This document shows, one piece after another, positions 9,269 to 18,738 of a stretch of DNA of 64,000 nucleotides. Position 1 is the first letter of the stretch; the number at the start of each line of letters is the position of its first letter. The stretch covers positions 4,588,001-4,652,000 of the forward strand of contig NC_022247.1 of NCBI RefSeq assembly GCF_000463015.1, in the 5' to 3' direction. The position numbers and the translations under genes are program-made. The notes under the pieces were generated by a model. The model was not told the DNA's origin. It made no database searches and saw nothing but the letters and a program-made list of their open reading frames with translations. The stretch is from Variovorax paradoxus B4 (GTDB taxonomy: Bacteria > Pseudomonadota > Gammaproteobacteria > Burkholderiales > Burkholderiaceae_C).

Positions 9269-11227
9269 TCAGCCGCGGATGCCGAGGATCGCGTCGAACA
9301 TGGTCGACGCGGTCTGGATCACCTTGGCATTGGCCTGGTACATCTGCTGGTACATCAGCAGGTTGGCGGTTTCCTCGTCCTGGTTCACGCCCGAGATCGA
9401 ATCGCGGCTTGCGCGGATCTGGCCCGTCACGCTTTCCTGCGTGGTCGAAGCCACGCGGATTTCCATGGCGCGATTGCCCACCTCGCTCACCAGCTTGGCG
9501 AAGGCGCCGTTGAAGGTGGAGGTCCCGCCGTCCATCGCGGTCTTGCGCTGCAGCGCGCCGAGCAGCAGCGCGTTGTTGCCGTCGGACACGCCGCCCGCGT
9601 TCTTGCCGATGGTGAAGGTGTCGCCCTGCGCGGGCGCGCCGGTGAGCTTGACCTCGATGCCATCGAAGCGGATGGACGCGCCGGCGGTGTAGGGCACGGC
9701 CGTGCCGGCGGGATAGTTGGTGGAGGTACCGTCGGCCAGCGTCACCGTGACTGCGGAGGTCGCCGGAAAGCCCGACAGCGTGTTGGCCGTGGCATCGTAG
9801 GCGAGCGTGACCGTCGCGGCCAGCGGCGTGGCCAGGTAGCCCGCATCGACGACGGCCGGGCTCAAGGCGCCGGTGCCCTTGTTGCCGACCGTGTTGCCCG
9901 TGACCAGCGGCGACGCGGCGGCCACCTTGGCCGTGTCGTGCACCAGCACGTCCATGTCGCGCGCACCGGTGCGCGTCGGCTGCACCAGGAACGAATCGCC
10001 CGCCTGCGCAGCGCCGCTGGCCACCGACAGGCTCACGCCGTCGAAGCTGGCGGGAAAGGTGGTGAAGTCGCCCATCGACTGCTTGTCCGACAGCCGCGTG
10101 ACGCTGTACGTGAGCGTGCCCGCCACGTCCTTCACCTGAACCGAATAGTCGCTGGTCGTGAGCTGCGAGGTGTCGCTCACGCTGGCGCCGAGCACCATGT
10201 CGCCCGCGTTGCGGGCGTTGGAAAACACGCCCGGAACGGCTTGCGAGAAGAAGTCGGTGCCCAGCACGCCGTTCAGGTCGACGCCCAGCTTGTGCTGGTC
10301 GTTGAACTCGCTGCCCAGCGCCATGGCCAGGCGGCCGATGGCGTTCTGCGCGCTGGTGAGCGTTTCGGCGCGGAAGGCCAGCAGCCCGCCCAGCGATCCG
10401 CCGGTGAGCACGTTGTCCTTGAGCTCGGAGACCGTGCCGGTGAGGCCGACCAGCGCCACTGCCTTGCGCGTCGGGTCGGCGGCGGACGAAACGGCCTGCA
10501 GCTTCGCGGCCCGGTCGCCCAGCACCAGCGTCTGGCCGTTGCCGATGAAGACGTTGTATTGGCCGCTGTCCTGCTCCAGCACCTTCACTTCGACGATCTT
10601 GCCGAGCTCGCTCACCAGCTGGTCGCGCTGGTCCATCAGGTCGTTGGGCGGCTGGCCGCCGGCCATGGCACTGAGCTGGCTGATCTGCTGGTTCAGGCTC
10701 GCGATCTGCGTGGCGTAGGTGTTGATCTGCCCGGTGCTGCCTTCGATCTGGTCGTTGACCGAGCTGTTCAGGTCCGTGAGGTATTGGTCGATGGAGCGGA
10801 ACTTGTTGGCCAGCGTCTGCGCCGCGCTGATAAGCTGCTGGCGCGCCGCCGGATCGGCCGGCGTGTTGGCCACGCCCTGCACGCTGGCGAAGAAGCTCTG
10901 CATCAACGGCGTGAGGCCCGCGGTCTTGTCGGCCAGCAGCGAGTCGATGCGGTTGATCTGCGATCCGTAGCTCGCGAGCGCCGCACCCGCGGCTTCGGCG
11001 CCGTTGAGCTGGGCCGTGAGATAGCTGTCGTAGCTGCGCTGCACCGTGGTGACGCGCGCGCCGTTCCCGATGAACCCTGCGCCGGTCGTCGTGCCGCCGT
11101 TGGACGAGACCAGCGCGGTCTGCCGGCTGTAGCCGGCCGTGTACACATTGGCCGTGTTGTGGGCCGTCGTCATGAGCGCGCTTCGCGCCACGCTCAGGCC
11201 GGACAGGCCCGTTTGGAACATCGACAT
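9269..11227 (-). CDS. flgK: Flagellar hook-associated protein FlgK (HAP1)
   Basis: FlgK is the first junction protein added to the completed hook. The 652-aa product has the conserved N-terminus (FQTGLSGLSVARSALMTTAH, then NTANVYTAGYSRQ). A long variable middle carries Ig-like repeats, and the C-terminal DEETANLLMYQQMYQANAKV segment is shared by rod-hook axial proteins. The gene lies apart from flgB-flgJ, behind the chemoreceptor block. A weak sigma28-like promoter lies 66 bp upstream, which would fit a late flagellar gene. Confidence 0.95.
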   Translation of the reverse strand: MSMFQTGLSGLSVARSALMTTAHNTANVYTAGYSRQTALVSSNGGTTTGAGFIGNGARVTTVQRSYDSYLTAQLNGAEAAGAALASYGSQINRIDSLLADKTAGLTPLMQSFFASVQGVANTPADPAARQQLISAAQTLANKFRSIDQYLTDLNSSVNDQIEGSTGQINTYATQIASLNQQISQLSAMAGGQPPNDLMDQRDQLVSELGKIVEVKVLEQDSGQYNVFIGNGQTLVLGDRAAKLQAVSSAADPTRKAVALVGLTGTVSELKDNVLTGGSLGGLLAFRAETLTSAQNAIGRLAMALGSEFNDQHKLGVDLNGVLGTDFFSQAVPGVFSNARNAGDMVLGASVSDTSQLTTSDYSVQVKDVAGTLTYSVTRLSDKQSMGDFTTFPASFDGVSLSVASGAAQAGDSFLVQPTRTGARDMDVLVHDTAKVAAASPLVTGNTVGNKGTGALSPAVVDAGYLATPLAATVTLAYDATANTLSGFPATSAVTVTLADGTSTNYPAGTAVPYTAGASIRFDGIEVKLTGAPAQGDTFTIGKNAGGVSDGNNALLLGALQRKTAMDGGTSTFNGAFAKLVSEVGNRAMEIRVASTTQESVTGQIRASRDSISGVNQDEETANLLMYQQMYQANAKVIQTASTMFDAILGIRG

Positions 11228-11292
11228 GAGGCTTTACCTGTAAAACGTTGTGTGTCTGGCGCCGGGCATCGCTTGCGATGCCTGCTCCCTGT

Positions 11293-11319
11293 CTATCGGC
11301 AGGCGGCGCGGAAAATGAA
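11293..11319 (-). promoter_or_regulatory. Weak candidate sigma28 (FliA) promoter for flgKL
   Basis: On the minus strand a GCCGATAG element (11300-11293) matches 7 of 8 bases of the FliA -10 consensus GCCGATAA. Exactly 15 bases upstream lies TTCA (11319-11316), only a half match to the -35 TAAA. The position, 66 bp before flgK, fits late expression of the junction proteins. The -35 is poor, so this is a suggestion only. Confidence 0.4.
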
Positions 11320-11353
11320 GTGCCAGCGGGAACATTTCGGGCTCGTTCCGGTT

Positions 11354-12904
11354 TCAGGCGACACGCCTGAACACGCTGACCGACGCGACCAGGCCCGCGG
11401 CCTGCTCCTGCATCGACTGCGCCGCGGCGGCCGCCTCTTCCACCAGCGCCGCGTTCTGCTGCGTCACCTGGTCCATCTGCGCAATCGCCTGGTTCACCTG
11501 CTCGATGCCCGTGCTCTGCTCCTGGCTGGCTGCCGTGATCTCGCCCATGATGTCGGTCACGCGCTTCACGCTGTCGACGATCTCGTCCATCGTGCGCCCC
11601 GCCTCGGCCACCTGCCGACTGCCGGCTTCGACCTTGTCCACCGAGTCGTCGATCAAGCCCTTGATTTCCTTGGCTGCTGCGCCCGAGCGCTGTGCGAGGT
11701 TTCTCACCTCGGAGGCCACCACCGCGAAGCCCCGGCCCTGCTCGCCTGCGCGTGCCGCTTCCACTGCGGCATTGAGCGCCAGGATGTTGGTCTGGAACGC
11801 GATGCCGTCGATCACGCCGATGATGTCGACGATCTTCTTGGACGAGGCATTGATCGAGCCCATGGTGTCCACCACCTGATTCACCACGCCCCCGCCCTTG
11901 ACGGCCACCTCGGAAGCCGAGAGCGCGAGCTGGTTGGCCTGGCGTGCGTTGTCGGCGTTCTGCTTGACGGTGCTCGTGAGTTCTTCCATCGAGGCTGCCG
12001 TCTGCTCCAGCGAACTGGCCTGCTCTTCCGTCCTGGAAGACAGGTCCTGGTTGCCCGCAGCAATCTGGCCCGAGGCGGTGGCGATCGCATCGGTGCCGTG
12101 GCGAACCTCGCCCACCACCTTGGCAAGGCTGTCGTTCATGTGCTTCAGCGCATGCATCAGCTGGCCGGTCTCGTCGCGCGAGTCGGCCTCGATGGCCGAG
12201 CTGAGGTCGCCGCTGGCCACGGTTTCGGCCACCTTCACCGCGCGGCCCAGCGGCCGCGTGACGCTGCGGGCGATCAGGAAGGCGCAGGCCGCGCCGATCA
12301 GCAGCGTGAGCGCCGTGAGCACGATGCGCAGGTTGAAGCCTCGCTCGTTGGCTTCGTCGATCGCACGGCTCATGTCGTCGATCGCCTTGCGCTCGAGGGC
12401 CAGCAGTTCGAGCACCCGGCTTTCATAGGCCTTGGCCGCCGGCTGGAAGGTGTTCCTGAAAACGGCTTCCGCTTCACCCGGGGTGCCGCTTGCCTTCGCC
12501 TTCTGCACGGCATCCTTGGCGGCCTGGTACTTGGCACGCAGCTCGACGATGGACTTGAAGGTCGATTTCTCGAGATTGGTCACCAGCAGGGCCTCGACCT
12601 TGGCCATGGTTTCTCCACCCTTCTTGACGCTGTCGGAGATGACGTCGGCAAAGGTGACGGGAAGCGTTTCGTCGGTGGTCCTGGCAATCATCGCGGTGCG
12701 CGCGATGGCCGAGTAGGTCAGCACGTACCAGTCGGAGATGAGCCGCTCCTTCGCGAGCGGGCTCTGCATCATCTGGCGGGTGGCCTCGGCGTTGCTTCTG
12801 GCTGTCTTCAGGGCGAACGCGGCCGAGATCAGGGTCAGGGCGAGAACCAGGCCGAAGCCGATGGCCAGGCGCGTCCCGATGCGCGTGTTGGAAAGGAAGT
12901 TCAT
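11354..12904 (-). CDS. Methyl-accepting chemotaxis protein (4-helix-bundle sensor), receptor 1
   Basis: This is a transmembrane chemoreceptor of 516 aa. Order of parts: TM1 (~11-30), a periplasmic four-helix-bundle-like sensor (~31-188), TM2 (~190-211), HAMP (~212-265) and the methyl-accepting signalling hairpin (~270-500). The hairpin tip is marked by [16 protein letters not shown]. The C-terminus ends FRRVA with no CheR-tethering pentapeptide. The ligand is unknown. It is the last of six receptors before flgK, 63 bp after receptor 2. Bases 11365-11890 are identical to receptors 3, 5 and 6, while its upstream half of the signalling domain reads more like receptors 2 and 4. Confidence 0.95.
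   Translation of the reverse strand: MNFLSNTRIGTRLAIGFGLVLALTLISAAFALKTARSNAEATRQMMQSPLAKERLISDWYVLTYSAIARTAMIARTTDETLPVTFADVISDSVKKGGETMAKVEALLVTNLEKSTFKSIVELRAKYQAAKDAVQKAKASGTPGEAEAVFRNTFQPAAKAYESRVLELLALERKAIDDMSRAIDEANERGFNLRIVLTALTLLIGAACAFLIARSVTRPLGRAVKVAETVASGDLSSAIEADSRDETGQLMHALKHMNDSLAKVVGEVRHGTDAIATASGQIAAGNQDLSSRTEEQASSLEQTAASMEELTSTVKQNADNARQANQLALSASEVAVKGGGVVNQVVDTMGSINASSKKIVDIIGVIDGIAFQTNILALNAAVEAARAGEQGRGFAVVASEVRNLAQRSGAAAKEIKGLIDDSVDKVEAGSRQVAEAGRTMDEIVDSVKRVTDIMGEITAASQEQSTGIEQVNQAIAQMDQVTQQNAALVEEAAAAAQSMQEQAAGLVASVSVFRRVA
11365..11890 (-). repeat. Signalling-domain tract A, copy in receptor 1 (526 bp)
   Basis: These 526 bases read identically to 15331-15856 in receptor 3 and to the equivalent stretches in receptors 5 and 6 (apart from the first bases in receptor 5). 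Identity includes synonymous positions, which points to recent duplication or gene conversion rather than protein-level constraint alone. It encodes the hairpin tip and the C-terminal methylation helix. Confidence 0.85.
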
Positions 12905-12967
12905 CGTGGGGTACCGAATTGGAGTGAAGGAACGGCGAAGGCGTGCGAAGCGAGGAAAGGCACGGTC

Positions 12968-14584
12968 TCAGATTGGCGCCACCTCCGGCGCGTGGTAATG
13001 AACGGGGCTGGTTTGCCGCAAGGCGGGTGTGGCTTGGCGCGGCTGGCCGTCCAGCCTGAACACGCTCACGGCCTCCACCAGGCTCGCGGCCTGCTCCTGC
13101 ATCGACTGCGCCGCGGCGGCCGCCTCTTCCACCAGCGCCGCGTTCTGCTGCGTCACCTGGTCCATCTGCGCAATCGCCTGGTTCACCTGCTCGATGCCCG
13201 TGCTCTGCTCCTGGCTGGCCGCGGTGATCTCGCCGATGATGTCGGTCACACGTTTGACGCTGCCCACGATCTCGGCCATCGTCTTGCCGGCTTCGCCGAC
13301 GAGCGCGCTGCCCACGTCGACCTTGCCGACCGAGTCGTCGATCAGGCCCTTGATTTCCTTGGCCGCTGCGCCCGAGCGCTGCGCGAGGTTTCTCACTTCG
13401 GAGGCCACGACCGCAAAACCTCTGCCCTGTTCGCCGGCACGCGCGGCTTCCACGGCCGCGTTCAGCGCCAGGATGTTGGTCTGGAACGCGATGCCGTCGA
13501 TCACGCCGATGATGTCGACGATCTTTTTCGAGGACGCATTGATGGAGGCCATGGTGTCCACCACCTGGCCCACGACGTTGCCGCCCTTCACTGCCACTTC
13601 GGAGGCCGACAAGGCCAGCTGGTTGGCCTGCCGTGCGTTGTCGGCGTTCTGCTTCACGGTGCTCGTGAGTTCTTCCATCGACGCGGCCGTCTGCTCCAGC
13701 GAACTCGCCTGCTCCTCCGTTCTGGAAGACAGGTCCTGGTTGCCAGCGGCGATCTCGCCCGAGGCGGTGGCGATCGCGTCGGTGCCCTGGCGCACGCCGC
13801 TGACCACCTTGGCAAGGCTCGCATTCATGTTCTTCAATGCCAGCATCAGCTGGCCCGTCTCGTCGCGGGACGACGATTCGATGCGGCTGGTGAGATCGCC
13901 GTCCGCCACGGTCTGCGCCACGCGCACGGCCTCGGTCAGCGGACGCGTGATGCTCCGGGTCAGGAGCCATGCCAGCACGGCGCCGAGCAGCAGCGCGGCC
14001 ACGGCCAGCACGATCACGTTCATGCGGCCCGCGCGGTTCAGGCTTTCCACGGCGTCGGCGGCCTTGTCGATCCGCTCTGCCTGGTGCGTCAGCATGCCGC
14101 GGATGCTCGCGTCGTAGACCTCGAGCATCGGCACCAGCTTGTCGTTCGTGAGCCGGGCCGCCTCGTCCTGCTTGCCTTCGGCCTTGAGCTTGAGGATGGA
14201 ATTGCGCAGGCCCACGTACTGGCTGCGCTTCTCCTTGATGCCGGCACTGATCGCCTGCTCCTCGGGCGAATCCAGCATCGCCTCGAGTTTGGTCTGCGTC
14301 TCTGAAATGCCCGCACTGGTCTTGCTCATGTGCTTCTGCAGGTACTCCTGCACTTCCGCGTCGTTGCTCTTGACCAATGCGAAGGTGCGCACGCTGTTGC
14401 TGCTGGTGTTCAGCAGCCAGTTGGCGGCCAGGCGCTCTTTCACGAGCGAGCGCTGCACCATCTCCTGTACCGCGTCGCCCACGCCCTGCAGACGGAACAC
14501 GCCGATGCCCGCGATGCACGCCATGAGCGCGAGTACCAGCGCAAAACCGATGCCAAGCCGCGTGCCGATCTTCAGGTTCTTCAT
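12968..14584 (-). CDS. Methyl-accepting chemotaxis protein (4-helix-bundle sensor), receptor 2
   Basis: A 538-aa receptor with TM1 (~9-30), a periplasmic helical sensor (~31-188), TM2 (~189-210), HAMP (~211-265) and a signalling hairpin (~270-505). A ~35-residue tail ends in APEVAPI, so there is no pentapeptide tether. The start ATG 14584 has GGAG eight bases upstream. It is 24 bp after cheW copy 1 and probably shares its transcript. Its signalling region is DNA-identical to that of receptor 4 over 732 bp, although the sensor halves differ. The ligand cannot be told from sequence. Confidence 0.95.
   Translation of the reverse strand: MKNLKIGTRLGIGFALVLALMACIAGIGVFRLQGVGDAVQEMVQRSLVKERLAANWLLNTSSNSVRTFALVKSNDAEVQEYLQKHMSKTSAGISETQTKLEAMLDSPEEQAISAGIKEKRSQYVGLRNSILKLKAEGKQDEAARLTNDKLVPMLEVYDASIRGMLTHQAERIDKAADAVESLNRAGRMNVIVLAVAALLLGAVLAWLLTRSITRPLTEAVRVAQTVADGDLTSRIESSSRDETGQLMLALKNMNASLAKVVSGVRQGTDAIATASGEIAAGNQDLSSRTEEQASSLEQTAASMEELTSTVKQNADNARQANQLALSASEVAVKGGNVVGQVVDTMASINASSKKIVDIIGVIDGIAFQTNILALNAAVEAARAGEQGRGFAVVASEVRNLAQRSGAAAKEIKGLIDDSVGKVDVGSALVGEAGKTMAEIVGSVKRVTDIIGEITAASQEQSTGIEQVNQAIAQMDQVTQQNAALVEEAAAAAQSMQEQAASLVEAVSVFRLDGQPRQATPALRQTSPVHYHAPEVAPI
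13050..13781 (-). repeat. Signalling-domain tract B, copy in receptor 2 (732 bp)
   Basis: By eye these 732 bases match 17150-17881 in receptor 4 base for base, with abrupt loss of similarity at both edges. Type B differs from type A (receptors 3, 5, 6) at many synonymous and some coding positions. The cluster therefore holds two sequence families of signalling domain, each homogenised within itself. Confidence 0.9.
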
Positions 14585-14608
14585 GCCGATTGCTCCGTGC
14601 GCGTCACG

Positions 14609-15118
14609 TCAGACGACCTTCTCGACCAGGCCCATCTCGTCGCTGGACATCAGCTTGTCGATGTCCACCAGGATCAGCATCCGCTCGTCCAGCGTGCCCA
14701 GCCCGATCAGGTAGTCGGTGTCCAGCACCGAGCCCATCTCCGGCGCCGGCTTGATCTGCTCCGCGCTCAAGGTGATCACGTCCGACACGCTGTCCACCAC
14801 CATGCCCACCACGCGCCCACCGATGTTCAGCACGATCACCACCGTGAACTGGTCGTAGCTCGGCGTGCCCAGCTTGAACTTGATGCGCATGTCGATGATC
14901 GGAACGATGATCCCGCGCAGGTTCACCACGCCCTTGATGTATTCCGGCGCATTCGCAATGCGCGTCACCGCGTCGTAGCCGCGCAGCTCCTGCACCTTCT
15001 GGATGTCGATGCCGTATTCCTCCTGGCCCAGCGTGAAGGAAAGAAATTCCAGCGGCCGGCCGGGCCGTGACGGGGCGGTGTGGCGGCTGTCGGTGGTTTG
15101 TTGGGATGTTGTGTTCAT
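14609..15118 (-). CDS. cheW: Chemotaxis coupling protein CheW, copy 1
   Basis: CheW bridges chemoreceptors to the histidine kinase CheA in the signalling array. The 169-aa product is a single CheW domain (~22-160) with the usual blocks [34 protein letters not shown] and [18 protein letters not shown]. It lies between receptors 3 and 2 (21 bp and 24 bp gaps). Its core of 418 bases is identical to cheW copy 2, and only the first ~26 and last few residues differ. Confidence 0.96.
   Translation of the reverse strand: MNTTSQQTTDSRHTAPSRPGRPLEFLSFTLGQEEYGIDIQKVQELRGYDAVTRIANAPEYIKGVVNLRGIIVPIIDMRIKFKLGTPSYDQFTVVIVLNIGGRVVGMVVDSVSDVITLSAEQIKPAPEMGSVLDTDYLIGLGTLDERMLILVDIDKLMSSDEMGLVEKVV
14622..15039 (-). 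repeat. cheW core duplicate, copy 1 (418 bp)
   Basis: Bases 14622-15039 are identical by eye to 22277-22694 in the second cheW. Outside these limits the two genes diverge at once (different N-termini and last residues). This indicates a recent duplication or ongoing gene conversion about 7.7 kb apart on the same strand. Confidence 0.9.
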
Positions 15119-15139
15119 CGGGAAATCTGTCGCTGTTGG

Positions 15140-16888
15140 CTAGAACTCGGGCCACCCGCCACCGGCTGCGCCGGCCATGGCCAGCTGCGGGGACGCGGGT
15201 GCTTCTTGGGTCTTCTTGCCCGGCGCCAGGCGCCGGGACTTCGGGGAGGCTTCGGACGGCCGGACCGCCTTCGGTGCGGCGGAAGCGAGGCGTGCATTCG
15301 CTGCCGCAGCAGCGGCGTTGTCGCTGTCGAGCCTGAACACGCTGACCGACGCGACCAGGCCCGCGGCCTGCTCCTGCATCGACTGCGCCGCGGCGGCCGC
15401 CTCTTCCACCAGCGCCGCGTTCTGCTGCGTCACCTGGTCCATCTGCGCAATCGCCTGGTTCACCTGCTCGATGCCCGTGCTCTGCTCCTGGCTGGCTGCC
15501 GTGATCTCGCCCATGATGTCGGTCACGCGCTTCACGCTGTCGACGATCTCGTCCATCGTGCGCCCCGCCTCGGCCACCTGCCGACTGCCGGCTTCGACCT
15601 TGTCCACCGAGTCGTCGATCAAGCCCTTGATTTCCTTGGCTGCTGCGCCCGAGCGCTGTGCGAGGTTTCTCACCTCGGAGGCCACCACCGCGAAGCCCCG
15701 GCCCTGCTCGCCTGCGCGTGCCGCTTCCACTGCGGCATTGAGCGCCAGGATGTTGGTCTGGAACGCGATGCCGTCGATCACGCCGATGATGTCGACGATC
15801 TTCTTGGACGAGGCATTGATCGAGCCCATGGTGTCCACCACCTGATTCACCACGCCGCCGCCGCGCATGGCCACTTCGGAGGCGGAGACCGCCAGCTGGT
15901 TGGCCTGGCGCGCGTTGTCCGCGTTCTGCTTCACGGTGCCGGTGAGCTGCTCCATCGAGGCGGCCGTCTGTTCGAGCGAGCTCGCCTGCTCCTCGGTGCG
16001 CGAGGACAGGTCCTGGTTGCCCGCGGCAATCTGGCCCGAGGCCGTCGCGATCGCATCGGTGCCGTGGCGAACCTCGCCCACCACCTTGGCCAGGCTGTCG
16101 CGCATGGCCTGGACCGCATGCAGCAGGCTCGCGTGGTCGCCGCGCTTCAGGTCGATCCGGACCGCCAGGTCACCCTCGGCGATGCGGCGCGCAATGCCGG
16201 CCGTGACCGTGGGTTCGCCGCCGAGCTGCTTCAGCAGGCCGCGCGAGATCGCCCAGCCGATCGCGAAGAGTGCCGCAGCCAGCACCAGCGCACTGATCGA
16301 CAGGCCGATGGCCCGGCCCATGATGGTGGCCTGCACCGTGTCCACGTAGACGCCCGAGCCGATGATCCAGCCCCAGGGCTCGAAGCCCTTCACGTAGGAG
16401 ACCTTGGGAACCGGCTTGTCGCTGCCCGGCTTGGCCCAGAGGTAGGGAACGAAGCCTGCACCATTGGCCTTGACGGTGTCGACGAACGCGACGAACAGCG
16501 GCTTGCCGGTGGCATCCTTGCTGGACGAGAGGTCCCTGTTCTCGAGCGCCGGGCTGATCGGGTGCATCAGCATGCGCGGCTGCATGTCGTTGATCCAGAA
16601 ATACTCGCTGCCGCTGTAGCGCAGGCCACGGATCGCCTGCATCGCCTGCTCCTTCGCCTGCGGTTCGGTCAACGTGCCCTTGGCCGCGAGCGCATGGTAG
16701 TGGGCCAGCAGGCCATGCGCGCTTTCCACCACCTGGCGCACGCTGCCCTGCCGCTCCTCCAGGATGAGCTTGCGCTCCGAAATCAGGAAAAGGGCCGTCA
16801 GGGCCGCCACGCCCACGATGGCGCTGGCCGTGAGCAGCCCGAGCTTCTGGCCGATGCTCAGGGCGCGAGGATTCAAACGGTTGAACAT
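15140..16888 (-). CDS. Methyl-accepting chemotaxis protein with Cache sensor, receptor 3
   Basis: A 582-aa receptor. TM1 lies at ~13-32. A periplasmic single Cache type-2 domain follows at ~40-185 ([20 protein letters not shown], then [13 protein letters not shown]). Next come TM2 (~190-212), HAMP with an LGGEP start, and the signalling hairpin. The C-terminus ends GWPEF, which fits the x-W-x-x-F tether for CheR/CheB. Such Cache domains often bind small carboxylates, but the ligand here is unknown. Start ATG 16888 has AAGGAAGAG upstream. An in-frame ATG at 16957 is rejected because it lies upstream of the sigma28 -10 element. Confidence 0.95.
   Translation of the reverse strand: MFNRLNPRALSIGQKLGLLTASAIVGVAALTALFLISERKLILEERQGSVRQVVESAHGLLAHYHALAAKGTLTEPQAKEQAMQAIRGLRYSGSEYFWINDMQPRMLMHPISPALENRDLSSSKDATGKPLFVAFVDTVKANGAGFVPYLWAKPGSDKPVPKVSYVKGFEPWGWIIGSGVYVDTVQATIMGRAIGLSISALVLAAALFAIGWAISRGLLKQLGGEPTVTAGIARRIAEGDLAVRIDLKRGDHASLLHAVQAMRDSLAKVVGEVRHGTDAIATASGQIAAGNQDLSSRTEEQASSLEQTAASMEQLTGTVKQNADNARQANQLAVSASEVAMRGGGVVNQVVDTMGSINASSKKIVDIIGVIDGIAFQTNILALNAAVEAARAGEQGRGFAVVASEVRNLAQRSGAAAKEIKGLIDDSVDKVEAGSRQVAEAGRTMDEIVDSVKRVTDIMGEITAASQEQSTGIEQVNQAIAQMDQVTQQNAALVEEAAAAAQSMQEQAAGLVASVSVFRLDSDNAAAAAANARLASAAPKAVRPSEASPKSRRLAPGKKTQEAPASPQLAMAGAAGGGWPEF
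15331..16097 (-). repeat. Signalling-domain tract A, copy in receptor 3 (767 bp)
   Basis: This stretch equals 20621-21387 in receptor 6 except for one C/T difference (ctcgcctgct against ctcgcctgtt). It equals 11365-11890 of receptor 1 over its first 526 bases. It spans the signalling hairpin and the start of the HAMP-proximal helix. Similarity stops sharply at both ends. Confidence 0.88.
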
Positions 16889-16937
16889 GGTCTCTTCCTT
16901 GGGTGGATGTCTTTTGTGCGGTGCTCTATCGACAGGT

Positions 16938-16964
16938 TTATCGGCATCCGCGCGCAAGACTTGA
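16938..16964 (-). promoter_or_regulatory. Sigma28 (FliA) promoter for receptor 3 and downstream genes
   Basis: On the minus strand TCAA (16964-16961) is followed after exactly 15 bases by GCCGATAA (16945-16938), a perfect FliA -10 element; the -35 matches TAAA at 3 of 4. Transcription would start near 16930 and read receptor 3, cheW copy 1, receptor 2 and receptor 1. The promoter sits in the 86-bp gap between receptors 4 and 3. Confidence 0.75.
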
Positions 16965-16974
16965 GGCCCTCAGC

Positions 16975-18720
16975 TCAAAATTCCGTCCAATCGCCACCCG
17001 CCGTGCCGGCCGCGGCCAGCTGCGGGGCTGCGGTGGCCTCGTTCTTCCTGCCCGCCGCCGGCCGAAGGACCTTTGGAACGGCCTGGAGAGAACGCAGCGC
17101 CGTCGGAGCGGCAAATGCGGGCTCGGGACGAAGGGCCTGTGTTCCAGGCTCCAGCCTGAACACGCTCACGGCCTCCACCAGGCTCGCGGCCTGCTCCTGC
17201 ATCGACTGCGCCGCGGCGGCCGCCTCTTCCACCAGCGCCGCGTTCTGCTGCGTCACCTGGTCCATCTGCGCAATCGCCTGGTTCACCTGCTCGATGCCCG
17301 TGCTCTGCTCCTGGCTGGCCGCGGTGATCTCGCCGATGATGTCGGTCACACGTTTGACGCTGCCCACGATCTCGGCCATCGTCTTGCCGGCTTCGCCGAC
17401 GAGCGCGCTGCCCACGTCGACCTTGCCGACCGAGTCGTCGATCAGGCCCTTGATTTCCTTGGCCGCTGCGCCCGAGCGCTGCGCGAGGTTTCTCACTTCG
17501 GAGGCCACGACCGCAAAACCTCTGCCCTGTTCGCCGGCACGCGCGGCTTCCACGGCCGCGTTCAGCGCCAGGATGTTGGTCTGGAACGCGATGCCGTCGA
17601 TCACGCCGATGATGTCGACGATCTTTTTCGAGGACGCATTGATGGAGGCCATGGTGTCCACCACCTGGCCCACGACGTTGCCGCCCTTCACTGCCACTTC
17701 GGAGGCCGACAAGGCCAGCTGGTTGGCCTGCCGTGCGTTGTCGGCGTTCTGCTTCACGGTGCTCGTGAGTTCTTCCATCGACGCGGCCGTCTGCTCCAGC
17801 GAACTCGCCTGCTCCTCCGTTCTGGAAGACAGGTCCTGGTTGCCAGCGGCGATCTCGCCCGAGGCGGTGGCGATCGCGTCGCTCGACGTCTTGATCCGCA
17901 CCACGACCTCGGTCAGCTGGTCCTGCATGCGCTTGATCGAGAACAGCAGGCTGCCGGTACGGGCCGAGCGGGCCTGCACGCTTTCGGTCAGGTCGCCGCT
18001 CGCGATGCGGCCGACCACGTCGGCGGCATAGCCGGGCTCGCCGCCCAGTTGCCGCGCCAGCAGCCGTGCCACCACCACGCCGAGCCCCACGCTGATGGCG
18101 ATGCCGGTCAGCGCCATCAACACCATCAGGAGCCGCGAGGTCTTGAACGTGCGTGCGGCTCCTTCCATGCTGTCCCTGGCCTGCTGGTCGCTGTAGGCCA
18201 CCATGCGCTGAAGCACTTTCTCCAGCGCGCGGGACTCCTTGAGCAGCTGCTCGCTTTCCTGGGGCACGCTGCCTTCGAACTGCGAGCTGTCCAGCGACTG
18301 CCTGGCGATCAGGTCGGCGAAATCGGCCAGGTGCTTTCGCAGCGGCGGCATCAGGCGCTGGTACTGCTCGCTGAGTTCCCGGCCCTCGGGCGTCTCCTCG
18401 AGCAGGGGCTTGACCTCGGCCACGTTCGATTCGAGCGCCTTCACGGCATTCTTCAATTCCGTGAAGCCGACGTTGCGCTCGCCCTTGGTGCCGGCCGACA
18501 GCAGGCCCATCTGGGCGCGGCTGGCGTCCAGCAGGTGGATGTTGGCCGCCTGCACGGCCTTCATCGTGCGCAGGTCGTGGCCGTAGAGGTTTTCAGTCGA
18601 GGCGTTGATGCGCCCCATGTGAAAGATGCCGAGCCCGCCAACTGCGGCACCCACCGCCGCAACCACGAGAAAGCTGAGAACCAGCCTGACGGCGACACGA
18701 AGCTCCTGGAACCATTTCAT
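16975..18720 (-). CDS. Methyl-accepting chemotaxis protein (4-helix-bundle sensor), receptor 4
   Basis: A 581-aa receptor with TM1 (~11-32), a helical periplasmic sensor (~33-190) and TM2 (~192-213). A HAMP domain opens with [20 protein letters not shown], and the signalling hairpin follows. It ends GDWTEF, a good CheR/CheB tether (D-W-T-E-F). The signalling tract is DNA-identical to receptor 2 (type B) although the tail of this protein resembles receptors 3 and 5, so the gene is a mosaic. ATG 18720 has AGGA upstream, and it lies 18 bp after receptor 5. Ligand unknown. Confidence 0.95.
   Translation of the reverse strand: MKWFQELRVAVRLVLSFLVVAAVGAAVGGLGIFHMGRINASTENLYGHDLRTMKAVQAANIHLLDASRAQMGLLSAGTKGERNVGFTELKNAVKALESNVAEVKPLLEETPEGRELSEQYQRLMPPLRKHLADFADLIARQSLDSSQFEGSVPQESEQLLKESRALEKVLQRMVAYSDQQARDSMEGAARTFKTSRLLMVLMALTGIAISVGLGVVVARLLARQLGGEPGYAADVVGRIASGDLTESVQARSARTGSLLFSIKRMQDQLTEVVVRIKTSSDAIATASGEIAAGNQDLSSRTEEQASSLEQTAASMEELTSTVKQNADNARQANQLALSASEVAVKGGNVVGQVVDTMASINASSKKIVDIIGVIDGIAFQTNILALNAAVEAARAGEQGRGFAVVASEVRNLAQRSGAAAKEIKGLIDDSVGKVDVGSALVGEAGKTMAEIVGSVKRVTDIIGEITAASQEQSTGIEQVNQAIAQMDQVTQQNAALVEEAAAAAQSMQEQAASLVEAVSVFRLEPGTQALRPEPAFAAPTALRSLQAVPKVLRPAAGRKNEATAAPQLAAAGTAGGDWTEF
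17150..17881 (-). repeat. Signalling-domain tract B, copy in receptor 4 (732 bp)
   Basis: Partner of 13050-13781 in receptor 2, identical by eye over 732 bases at a constant offset of 4100. The flanks (HAMP side and C-terminal tail) are unrelated to those of receptor 2. Confidence 0.9.
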
Positions 18721-18738
18721 TTTTTTTCCTGAGGTACG

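Noticed and set aside
8051..14305. A 2084-codon open frame on the plus strand across flgL, flgK and two receptors
   Set aside because: It is antisense to well-supported genes. Its His/Arg/Gly-rich product is the typical complement of high-GC codon use, and it has no domain I recognise.
16889..16957. Longer start for the Cache receptor at ATG 16957
   Set aside because: This codon lies upstream of a perfect sigma28 -10 (16945-16938), so it would not be in the mRNA. ATG 16888 has an excellent ribosome site.
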